Origin: Tistrella bauzanensis
Lineage (GTDB): Bacteria > Pseudomonadota > Alphaproteobacteria > Tistrellales > Tistrellaceae
DNA: 51,080 nucleotides
Direction: 5' to 3'
NCBI RefSeq assembly: GCF_014636235.1
Contig: NZ_BMDZ01000041.1
Location: 1 to 51,080 of the forward strand
Part shown: positions 8,291 through 15,217 of the stretch, piece by piece
Numbering within the stretch: position 1 is the first letter of the stretch
How the letters are laid out: each line of letters opens with the position of its first letter
Notes under the pieces: model-generated
Database searches by the model: none
The model's input: only the letters and a program-made list of their open reading frames with translations
Told to the model about the DNA's origin: nothing
Made by a program: the position numbers and the translations under genes

Positions 8291-8956
8291 ATGTCGATGA
8301 CGACCTCTTCCGCCGGCGGTGCTGCCGCGCCCCGCCGTCAACCTTCCATCTGGCCGCTGGCGATGGCGGTAATCGCCGCCGCAACCATCGGCGCCATGGT
8401 CGCCGGCCCCGAACTGGCGGTGGCCGCGGCCGGCGGCGCGCTGGTGGTGTCGCTGCTGCCACGGCTGATCCTGGTCGCGGGCCGTGGCGGGCTTGGCGCC
8501 ATCGGCCTAGCGGCACAGGCGCTGCGCACGGCCGGGCGGCTGGGCGGCATGCTGATCGCCCTGCCCGGCCTGTTCATCGCCAGCCTGATCTGGCTGGCGA
8601 TCGGCCTGCCGATGGCGCTGGTGGCGCGTGCCCATGCCCGTGCCGCGACCAGCGGCGTCGCACCCGCCGCCCTGCCGCGCCTGCCCGATCTCGGGGCCGT
8701 GGCGGCGATGGCCGGCCGGATTCGCACAGGCATCCGTCACATCCTGGCCGATATGGTCTCGCCACGCGGCCTGCCGCTGCTGCTGACCAATATTCTGCTG
8801 CTGCTGGTGATCGGCTGCGTCACGCTCGGCATGGGCGTGGCGCTCTATGCGGCCCTTCTGGCGGTGCCGGCAATGATCGCCACCATGATGCTGGTCGCCC
8901 TCGATGGCAGCGCCGAGCCCGAGGTGCCGGGCGACGACACGGCCGGTCACCCCTGA
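8291..8956 (+). CDS. Unknown multi-span membrane protein in the cco operon
   Basis: I do not recognise this 221-residue protein. It is rich in Ala, Leu and Gly, with about four to five predicted membrane helices: near residues 20-40, 45-62, 85-110 (MLIALPGLFIASLIWLAIG), 155-175 (LLLTNILLLLVIGCVTLG) and 178-195. No Cys-x-x-Cys, His cluster or P-type ATPase motif (DKTGT, CPC) is visible. It occupies the place between ccoH and the TauE/SafE-like gene where ccoI and ccoS usually lie, but resembles neither. ATG 8291 is chosen as the first codon before the hydrophobic region; no strong ribosome site is visible, and ATG 8297 is equally possible. The neighbourhood suggests a part in cbb3 oxidase biogenesis, by inference only. 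Confidence 0.6.
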   Translation: MSMTTSSAGGAAAPRRQPSIWPLAMAVIAAATIGAMVAGPELAVAAAGGALVVSLLPRLILVAGRGGLGAIGLAAQALRTAGRLGGMLIALPGLFIASLIWLAIGLPMALVARAHARAATSGVAPAALPRLPDLGAVAAMAGRIRTGIRHILADMVSPRGLPLLLTNILLLLVIGCVTLGMGVALYAALLAVPAMIATMMLVALDGSAEPEVPGDDTAGHP

Positions 8957-8972
8957 CGCAGATGTGACACCC

Positions 8973-9692
8973 ATGGCGGTTTCGGAACTCAGCTTCGCCG
9001 GCGGCTTTCTGATGGGCGCCGCCAGCAGCCTGCATTGTGCCGGCATGTGCGGCAGCATCGCCGCCGGGTTGATGTTCAGCTTCGATGGCGAAGGCGGCAC
9101 GCGTGGCCGGCTGAAGGCGCTGGCGGCAGCCCATGCCGGGCGTGTCGTCGCCTATGCCACCGCCGGTCTGGTGGTCGGCGCCATCGGCACCTCGGTCTAT
9201 GGCGGGCTCGACCGGGCCGGTGCCTATCAGATCGCCCGCCTGCTGGGGGCCGCCACACTGGTCTGGGTGGGATTGTCGGTCGCGGGGCTGGTGCCGTCGC
9301 TCGCCCGCCTCGACCGGCTCGCCATGCCGTTGACCGCCGGCATCGCCCGGGTGCTGCGCCCCGCTGGGATCGGCGGCGTCGGCGTCGCCGCAGGTCCCGG
9401 CGGCGCCTTCGTCTCAGGGCTCGCCTGGGGCTGCGTGCCCTGCGGCATGGTCTATGGCGCGCTGTTCTATGCCATGATGACCGGCAGCCCCGAAGGTGGA
9501 CTGTCGGTGATGGCGGGCTTCGGCCTCGGCACCGTGCCCGCCGTCGCCGCAACCGCGCTGGGCTTCGCGGGGCTGCGCCGATCGGCCGCCCTGCCCGGCC
9601 TGCGCAAGGCGGCCGGCCTCGCCATCGCCGGGCTGGGCCTGCTCTCGGGCCTCATCCCCTCGGTCGGTGCCGCCGTGCTCTGCCTGCCCTGA
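8973..9692 (+). CDS. TauE/SafE-DsbD_2-type membrane protein, cbb3-associated
   Basis: Membrane protein of about six helices from the group annotated as sulfite exporter TauE/SafE or cytochrome c biogenesis transmembrane region (DsbD_2). It has the two diagnostic Cys motifs: SLHCAGMCG near residues 15-23 in the first helix and WGCVPCGMVY near 151-160. Homologues commonly sit at the end of cco gene clusters and are thought to act in copper or thiol-redox handling during oxidase maturation. ATG 8973 lies 16 bases after the upstream stop, with only a weak ribosome site. Its 3' end overlaps the convergent EamA gene by 41 bases. Family is confident, function inferred from context. Confidence 0.82.
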   Translation: MAVSELSFAGGFLMGAASSLHCAGMCGSIAAGLMFSFDGEGGTRGRLKALAAAHAGRVVAYATAGLVVGAIGTSVYGGLDRAGAYQIARLLGAATLVWVGLSVAGLVPSLARLDRLAMPLTAGIARVLRPAGIGGVGVAAGPGGAFVSGLAWGCVPCGMVYGALFYAMMTGSPEGGLSVMAGFGLGTVPAVAATALGFAGLRRSAALPGLRKAAGLAIAGLGLLSGLIPSVGAAVLCLP

Positions 9693-10620
9693 TCGCAAGG
9701 CCCGTCCATCCCGGCCGGCCTGTCGTGCTGACCACCGTCATCCCGGCCAGAACCAGCATCGCGCCGACGACAAAGCCCGGCTCCATCGGCTCGTCAAGCA
9801 GCCAGACGCCGAACAGCACGCCGAATAGCGGGGTCATGAACGACAGCACCCCCAGGCGCGACGCGACATAGCGGCGCAGCAGCCAGAACCAGATCAGAAA
9901 AGCCAGAAACGACACCACCACTGACTGAAAACCCAGATTGGCCAGGACCATGGCGGTCGGCCGAAAGGTCATCTGATCGAGCAGCACAGCCGCCAGCAAC
10001 AGCAGCAGGCAGGCCGCCGCCAACTGATACAGCAGCGTCTGTGTCGCCGGAACGCGCGACAGGCGCGAGCCACGCACCACCACCGTCGTCAGGCCCCATG
10101 CGGCGCCGGCAAACAATGCCAGCAGATCACCAGCCAGCATGTCGGCCACGGCGCGATCAGACCCCGTGCGCTGCCCCAGAAAAGCCGCGACCACGCCCGC
10201 GAAGGCCATCAGGATGCCGACCCATTGCCGGGGCGACATCCGCTCGGCGGGCACCATTACGTGCAGGATCAGCGCGGCGAAGACCGGTGCCGTGTACAGA
10301 AAAACCACCGCATGCGCCGCCGATGTCAGCCGCAGGGCCTCGCCGAGCAGCAGATATTCCAACGTGAACAGGAAGCCGACCAGCAGGCCGGGTTTCCAGT
10401 TGCCATCGCCGGCATCGAACCGCAGGCGCATACCCGACCGCAGGCGCAACGCCAGCATATACAGCCCGACCAGCACGGCCGCGATGCCCGAGCGCATGGC
10501 GATCAGCAGCACCGGCGATACGTCCCCCGTCGTGGCTTTCAGGGCGACCTGTTGCAGCCCCAGGGACGCGCAGACGATCAGCATCAGGCCGAACGCCTGA
10601 AGATCCAGGGGTTTGCGCAT
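9652..10620 (-). CDS. EamA/DMT-superfamily transporter
   Basis: A 322-residue drug/metabolite transporter with ten predicted helices made of two EamA repeats (first about residues 10-140, second about 150-285). Typical signatures are seen: the first-repeat end LTSAAHAVVFLYTAPVFAAL and the second-repeat LSFMTPLFGVLFGVWLLDEP. Such proteins usually export amino acids or small metabolites across the inner membrane; the substrate is unknown. Start ATG 10620 has AAGG 8 bases upstream. The start at 10662 adds 14 residues without a good site. The C-terminus ends in a basic Arg-rich tail and overlaps the 3' end of the convergent TauE/SafE-like gene. A divergent AraC regulator begins 116 bases away and probably controls it. 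Confidence 0.88.
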   Translation of the reverse strand: MRKPLDLQAFGLMLIVCASLGLQQVALKATTGDVSPVLLIAMRSGIAAVLVGLYMLALRLRSGMRLRFDAGDGNWKPGLLVGFLFTLEYLLLGEALRLTSAAHAVVFLYTAPVFAALILHVMVPAERMSPRQWVGILMAFAGVVAAFLGQRTGSDRAVADMLAGDLLALFAGAAWGLTTVVVRGSRLSRVPATQTLLYQLAAACLLLLLAAVLLDQMTFRPTAMVLANLGFQSVVVSFLAFLIWFWLLRRYVASRLGVLSFMTPLFGVLFGVWLLDEPMEPGFVVGAMLVLAGMTVVSTTGRPGWTGLAIRAGRARRHRPRG

Positions 10621-10736
10621 GCCATCCACCTTGTCCGAAGCGCTCTCGACGCGGTATGGCATTGTGACTTTGTCGGGTTGAATGGATATAGTGAAGAACC
10701 GACAATCGATAGCGCCCCACCGACAGGAGAGACCCC

Positions 10737-11555
10737 ATGTTCGTCGATGGCCGCAGGCGCGGTGATGCGATGCATCTGCACCAGCCGCCCTTCGTCGACG
10801 CCCTGCCCGCACCTGTGGTCTTTCGGACCGCCGACATGCCAGCGGATGCCACCTACCCGCTGCACAGCCACCCCTGGGGCGAATTCGTCTATGCCTTCAG
10901 CGGCGTGATGGAGGTGCGGGTCGCGGGTTGCCACTATCTGGCGCCGTCGCAATACGGCCTGTGGCTGCCGCCGGGGGTTGAGCATCGGGGGCTGAACCAT
11001 CAGGCCGCCTGTCATTGCTCACTCTATGTCTCGACGCCGCTCGCCGATGCCCTGCCGGTGATGACCTGCGCTCTCAGCCTGACGCCGATGGTGATGGCCA
11101 TGCTCGATCATCTCCGCCACAGCAGGATCACGCCGCCCTATGACGAGGCCGGTAGCCGGTTGTTGCGGGTGCTGGTCGACCAGTTGGCGGTGGCAGGCTG
11201 CGCCGGCAGCTATCTGCCGACATCGGATGATCCGCAACTCGGCCGGGTTCTGGCGATGCTGGATGCCGATCCCGGCTGCACGCTGTCGCTGGCCGAGCTG
11301 GCGCGGGTGGTCAACATCACGGAACGCACGCTGATGCGGCGATCCCAGCGCGACCTGGACATGTCGCTGGCCGAATGGCGGCAACGGTTGCGCGTCCTGA
11401 AGGCCATGCCCCGGTTGACTGCCGGAGAGAAGGTCGAGGCCGTGGCCCTGGATCTGGGTTACGGCAGCGCCTCGGCATTCATCGCCATGTTCCGTCGCCT
11501 GACAGGCGTCACCCCGGATGACTATCGCCGCGGCGTCCGCCAGGCCGGCGACTGA
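10737..11555 (+). CDS. AraC-family transcriptional regulator
   Basis: A 272-residue AraC/XylS-type regulator. The N-terminal half is a cupin sensor domain with an HSHPWGEF metal-site-like motif near residues 43-50 and the strand YGLWLPPGVEH. The C-terminal AraC DNA-binding domain has two helix-turn-helix units, one around LAELARVVNITERTLMRR and one around VALDLGYGSASAFIAMFRR, and ends with the usual GVTPDDYRR. A strong AGGAGAG site lies 5 bases before ATG 10737. It is divergent from the EamA exporter, with 116 bases between start codons, so it most likely controls that exporter and itself in response to a small ligand. A long shared stem follows its stop. Confidence 0.92.
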   Translation: MFVDGRRRGDAMHLHQPPFVDALPAPVVFRTADMPADATYPLHSHPWGEFVYAFSGVMEVRVAGCHYLAPSQYGLWLPPGVEHRGLNHQAACHCSLYVSTPLADALPVMTCALSLTPMVMAMLDHLRHSRITPPYDEAGSRLLRVLVDQLAVAGCAGSYLPTSDDPQLGRVLAMLDADPGCTLSLAELARVVNITERTLMRRSQRDLDMSLAEWRQRLRVLKAMPRLTAGEKVEAVALDLGYGSASAFIAMFRRLTGVTPDDYRRGVRQAGD

Positions 11556-11589
11556 GCGATGATCTGACCTGGCGGCCCCGCCTGAGACG

Positions 11590-11625
11590 CGAAACGCCCC
11601 GCCGGAGATCCGGCGGGGCGTTTCG
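11590..11625. terminator. Bidirectional hairpin terminator between convergent genes
   Basis: Perfect 16-bp stem: 11590-11605 pairs with 11610-11625 around a 4-base AGAT loop. The outer pairs are A/T (GAAAC / GTTTC) and the core is CGCCCCGCCGG. It sits between the convergent 3' ends of the AraC gene and rpsD. A long T-run is absent, but the symmetry fits termination from both sides. Confidence 0.75.
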
Positions 11626-11658
11626 TGGTCGGGAGCCTGATGAAGCCCCTTCAGCCGA

Positions 11659-12273
11659 TCAACGCGAGTAGTACTCGATGATCTGCTTCGGGTCCATCTG
11701 CACCGGGTAGGGCACTTCGGCAAGCTGCGGCATGCGGTTGTAGCTCGCAGTCAGCTTGTCGTAGTCGACGTCGATGTAATCGGGCACTTCACGCTCACGG
11801 CGCTGGGTGGCCTCGAGAACGATCGTCAGCTGACGCGACTTCTCGCGCACGCTGACCACGTCGCCCGGCTTCAGGCGGTAGGACGGGATGGTCACGCGGC
11901 GGCCGTTGACCGCAACATGACCGTGATTGACGAACTGACGGGCAGCAAAGACGCTGGCAACGAAGTTCGAGCGATAGACAACCGCGTCGAGACGGCTTTC
12001 CAGCAGGCCGATCAGGTTCTCGGTCGACTCGCCCTTGCGGCGGGTCGCCTCGTCCACGACGCGGCGGAACTGCTTCTCGGTCAGGTTACCGTAGTAACCC
12101 TTCAGCTGCTGCTTCGCAGCAAGCTGAAGACCGTAGTCCGACGGCTTACGGCGACGCTGGCCGTGCTGGCCGGGGCCATAGGCACGTGCGTTCACCGGGC
12201 TCTTGGCCGTGCCCCAAAGATTCACGCCGAGCCGCCGGCTGATCTTGTGCTTGGCCTGGATGCGCTTGGTCAT
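11659..12273 (-). CDS. rpsD: 30S ribosomal protein S4
   Basis: Primary 16S rRNA-binding protein that nucleates assembly of the 30S body. At 204 residues it is full length. The N-terminal S4 region (about 1-90) contains [10 protein letters not shown] and [13 protein letters not shown]. The S4 RNA-binding domain follows (about 94-155; [38 protein letters not shown]), and the protein ends with the conserved IIEYYSR. It stands alone, as in many alphaproteobacteria where rpsD is outside the ribosomal operons. A strong promoter lies just upstream. Start ATG 12273 matches the family N-terminus [10 protein letters not shown]. Confidence 0.98.
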   Translation of the reverse strand: MTKRIQAKHKISRRLGVNLWGTAKSPVNARAYGPGQHGQRRRKPSDYGLQLAAKQQLKGYYGNLTEKQFRRVVDEATRRKGESTENLIGLLESRLDAVVYRSNFVASVFAARQFVNHGHVAVNGRRVTIPSYRLKPGDVVSVREKSRQLTIVLEATQRREREVPDYIDVDYDKLTASYNRMPQLAEVPYPVQMDPKQIIEYYSR

Positions 12274-12327
12274 CTTGTGTTTAAACCGTTCAGTAACGGG
12301 TAGGACCGCAGTAGAGGATCGGGTCTA

Positions 12328-12354
12328 TTTATAGGCGGGAGCCGGTGTTGTCAA
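12328..12354 (-). promoter_or_regulatory. Promoter of rpsD
   Basis: On the minus strand TTGACA (12354-12349) is a perfect -35 element and TATAAA (12333-12328) a strong -10. The 15-base spacing is short; using the overlapping TAAATA would give 17. It lies about 55-80 bases upstream of rpsD, between it and the end of the B12 ABC genes, so rpsD need not rely on readthrough. Confidence 0.6.
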
Positions 12355-12360
12355 AGGGAA

Positions 12361-13197
12361 TCACCCCCTTTTCGGCCGCTCTGCCCCATCTGCCACCGCC
12401 GCCCCCGCCGGCTCCGGCGCCACCGCCACCGGCCAGGTGCCGACGGCGGCCGCCACCGGCCTGAAGCTGAGACCGAAGGCGTCGTCGGCGGCCCCGGATG
12501 CCAGCACCGCGCGCGGCGTCCCCACCGCCCGCAGCCGGCCGCCATCCAGCACCGCCACCCGGTCGGCATGGGCCAGTGCCAGCCCCAGATCATGCACCAC
12601 CACCACCACGGTCATGGCGCCGCGCAGGCTGGCCAGCAGCCGCATCACCGCCAGGGCATGGGCGATGTCCAGACTGGCTGTGGGCTCGTCGGCCAGCAAC
12701 AGCCGGGCCGGTGCCGCCAGCGCCCAGGCCAGCGCCGCCCGCGCCCGCTCCCCCCCTGACAGGTCGTCGAGCCGCCGGGTGAGCAGCCGGTCGAGGTCGA
12801 GCGCTGCCGGCGGTGGCACCGGCCGCCCCCGGACACTGGCACCGCCGGCGACGCCGCCCGGCAGCCACCCTGCCCCGCGCTCGCGGCCAAGACGGATCAG
12901 CTCGGCCACGGTCAGGTTCCAGTGACTGCGGAAGCCCTGCGGCAGATAGGCAACGTCCCGCGCCCGCATCCGCCGCGCGCGGTCGGCCAGAAGGGCGCCG
13001 TCGAGCAGAACCCGGCCGGCCGCCGGCTCCAGAGCGCTGGCCATGACCCGTAAGGCGGTGGTCTTGCCGGACCCGTTCGGCCCGACCAGCGCCAGCATCT
13101 CGCCCGGCACCAGATCGAGCGACAGGTCGTGCAGCACCGGTCTTCCGCCCAGATGCACCGTCACATGCTCAAGACCAAGCGCCGCCGCCTCACTCAT
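12361..13197 (-). CDS. btuD: Cobalamin/corrinoid ABC transporter ATP-binding protein
   Basis: ATPase of an iron-complex/B12 type importer. Motifs in order: Walker A GPNGSGKTT near residue 38, Q-loop LPQGF, signature LSGGERARAALAWAL, Walker B LLLADEPTASLD, and the H-loop VVHDLGLALAHADR. The C-terminal extension is rich in Ala and Pro. It is the last gene of the riboswitch-led operon, so corrinoid is the expected cargo; sequence alone cannot separate B12 from heme or siderophore ATPases. Start ATG 13197 has GAGGG upstream. An alternative ATG at 13212 overlaps the permease stop (ATGA) and would add five residues. The length of 278 is normal. Confidence 0.88.
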   Translation of the reverse strand: MSEAAALGLEHVTVHLGGRPVLHDLSLDLVPGEMLALVGPNGSGKTTALRVMASALEPAAGRVLLDGALLADRARRMRARDVAYLPQGFRSHWNLTVAELIRLGRERGAGWLPGGVAGGASVRGRPVPPPAALDLDRLLTRRLDDLSGGERARAALAWALAAPARLLLADEPTASLDIAHALAVMRLLASLRGAMTVVVVVHDLGLALAHADRVAVLDGGRLRAVGTPRAVLASGAADDAFGLSFRPVAAAVGTWPVAVAPEPAGAAVADGAERPKRG

Positions 13198-13208
13198 CCC
13201 GCGCGCCC

Positions 13209-14219
13209 TCATCTTACACCGCCACGGGCCTGACCCAGCACCAGCAGAAAGGCCGGCGTGCCGATCAGCGCCGTCAACAGACCAAGCGGCAGATCGGCCG
13301 GCGGCAGCAGCGACCGGGCAAGCCCGTCGAGCACCGCCACCAGCGCCCCGCCGGCCAGCGCCGAGGCCGGAATCAGGACACGATGGCCGGGACCGACCAG
13401 CCGCCGCGCCATATGCGGCACCATCAGCCCCACGAAACCGACCAGCCCGCCCCACCCCACGGCCACAGCCGTGATCGCGGCACCGGCCAGCACCGCCAGT
13501 TCGGTGAAGCGCCGGACGTTCAGGCCCATGGCGCCGGCGGCCTCATCCCCCAGCCCCAGCCGGTCGAGCCCCGGCGCCAGAACCATCGCGAGCGCGATGC
13601 CGGCAAGGCTGAGCCCCCACAGCAGAGCGAGCCCGCCTGCATCCGGCGTGTGGATGCCCCCCAGCGTCCAGCTCATCACCACCTGAAGGTTCACGGTATC
13701 GTCGGACAGGGCCAGCAGCAGCAGGCCGCGCACGGCACCCAGCGCCGCCGCCACCGCCACCCCCGCCAGCAGCACGCCGGTGACATCGGCGATCCGTGCG
13801 GCCCGCGCCGCCACGATCACGATCCAGGTCGCGCCCCAGGCACCGACGATCGCCAGCACCGGCAGGGCCAGCGCCGGGGCCACCGGCAGCGGCACCAGCA
13901 GGGCCACGGCGGCACCAAGTGCCGCCCCCGGCGCCGTGCCCAGCAGCCAGGGCTCCGCCAGCGGATTGCGGAACACGCCCTGGAACACCGCCCCGGCAAC
14001 GCCCAGGCAGGCGCCGACGGCAAAGGCCGCCAGCACCCGCGGCAGCCGCCAGTACAGCAGCAGCCGCGCGAACGGGCCGTCCCGAACGCCTCCGTCGCGG
14101 CCGGCGATCAATCCGGCCAGATCGGCGCGCGTCGCGGTTTCGGTGCCAAGCCACAGCCCGGCCAGAACCGCCGCCACCGCAGCAATAGTCAGCAGGGTGA
14201 ACGCCAGGGTCCGGGTCAT
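13209..14219 (-). CDS. btuC: FecCD/BtuC-family ABC transporter permease (cobalamin uptake)
   Basis: Inner-membrane permease of the FecCD/BtuC family with about ten helices over 336 residues. Characteristic segments are RLPRVLAAFAVGACLGVAGAVFQGVFRNPLAEPWLLG near residues 42-78 (abridged: RLPRVL, FRNPLAEP) and GLVGFVGLMVPHMARRLVGP in the cytoplasmic coupling region. It passes corrinoid from the periplasmic binding protein to the cytoplasm using the adjacent ATPase. ATG 14219 is used; it overlaps the stop of the binding-protein gene (ATGA) and has AAGGGG upstream. The frame remains open further upstream, but this is a shadow of the preceding gene. Confidence 0.9.
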   Translation of the reverse strand: MTRTLAFTLLTIAAVAAVLAGLWLGTETATRADLAGLIAGRDGGVRDGPFARLLLYWRLPRVLAAFAVGACLGVAGAVFQGVFRNPLAEPWLLGTAPGAALGAAVALLVPLPVAPALALPVLAIVGAWGATWIVIVAARAARIADVTGVLLAGVAVAAALGAVRGLLLLALSDDTVNLQVVMSWTLGGIHTPDAGGLALLWGLSLAGIALAMVLAPGLDRLGLGDEAAGAMGLNVRRFTELAVLAGAAITAVAVGWGGLVGFVGLMVPHMARRLVGPGHRVLIPASALAGGALVAVLDGLARSLLPPADLPLGLLTALIGTPAFLLVLGQARGGVR

Positions 14220-15217
14220 CCGCCTGCCCCTTCCACAGACTGAGGCGCATCGGCACAGGCGCCCCCGGCGGCGAAAGCCGCAGGATGCAGCAACCGGGCC
14301 AGCATCCAGGCCCCGTCCACCACCCGTGGCCCGGGGATCAGCAACAGCGCCCGCGACACCGCCGCCACATCGCCACGCGCCACGGCGTTGATGCCGTCCC
14401 AGCCGGGACGTGTGGTCAGCGCCTGCGCCTGCTCTGGCGTGCCGGCGACCAGGATCATGTCGGGGTCCGCCTGCCACACCGCCTCTCCCGACACGCGGCC
14501 CAGCCGGTCCCGACCGGCAAAGACACTGACGCCGCCGGCGGCGCGCAGGATATCGCCGGTATAGGTGGCATCGCGCAGGGTGAACGCCGCACCGCGATCG
14601 TCGCTGCCGGTCTCAAGATACACCCGCACCGGCGGCCGGCCGGCCAGGCAGCGGCGCAGATGATCGATCCGCGCCGCCATCGCCGCCGCCACGGCATCGC
14701 CATCCGCGTCATGGCCGGTGGCGCGGCCCAGCAGGCGGATATTGCCAAGGATGTCGCCCAGGCGCCGATGGGTCAGCACGATCGCCGGAATGCCGATCCG
14801 CCCCAGCGGATCGACCATGCCGGCCGCCGCCTGTCGTGCCGGGGTCATCACCACCAGATCGGCATCCATCCGGGCGATCGCTTCCACCGAAAACCCCAGC
14901 CGTCCACCCACCCGCCCGGCCCGTGCCACGATCTCAGGCGGATAGCGGGTCCAGGCCTCGATCGCCACGATCTCAGGGCCGGCGCCGATCGCGGCCAGCA
15001 TCTCGACATTGCTAGAGAAGATGGCGACGATCCGCCGGGGGGCGGCCGGGATCACCACCTCGCGCCCCAGCGCGTCGGTGACCCGACGCGGCCAGCCATC
15101 CGCCGCGCGGACAATACCGGATGGCATCACCGATACCGCCAGCACGATCAGCGCCAGCAACGCGCCCCCAAGATGACGAGGCCGGCGTGAATCAGAACCG
15201 CCAGGTCGCGCCGACAT
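14216..15217 (-). CDS. btuF: Periplasmic corrinoid-binding protein (BtuF-like)
   Basis: Substrate-binding protein of the BtuF/FhuD fold class, 333 residues. A twin-basic N-terminus and hydrophobic helix (about residues 14-40) ending in an AxA-like site (IVRAADG) form the export signal. The first lobe begins VTDALGREVVIPAAPRRIVAI, typical of the family. The second lobe starts near GIPAIVLTHRRLGDILGNI after a long linking helix. It should capture corrinoid delivered by the upstream TonB receptor. ATG 15217 has GGAG 5 bases upstream and overlaps the end of the receptor gene by 26 bases. The stop overlaps the permease start. Corrinoid specificity is inferred from the riboswitch and receptor, not seen in the protein. 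Confidence 0.86.
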   Translation of the reverse strand: MSARPGGSDSRRPRHLGGALLALIVLAVSVMPSGIVRAADGWPRRVTDALGREVVIPAAPRRIVAIFSSNVEMLAAIGAGPEIVAIEAWTRYPPEIVARAGRVGGRLGFSVEAIARMDADLVVMTPARQAAAGMVDPLGRIGIPAIVLTHRRLGDILGNIRLLGRATGHDADGDAVAAAMAARIDHLRRCLAGRPPVRVYLETGSDDRGAAFTLRDATYTGDILRAAGGVSVFAGRDRLGRVSGEAVWQADPDMILVAGTPEQAQALTTRPGWDGINAVARGDVAAVSRALLLIPGPRVVDGAWMLARLLHPAAFAAGGACADAPQSVEGAGG

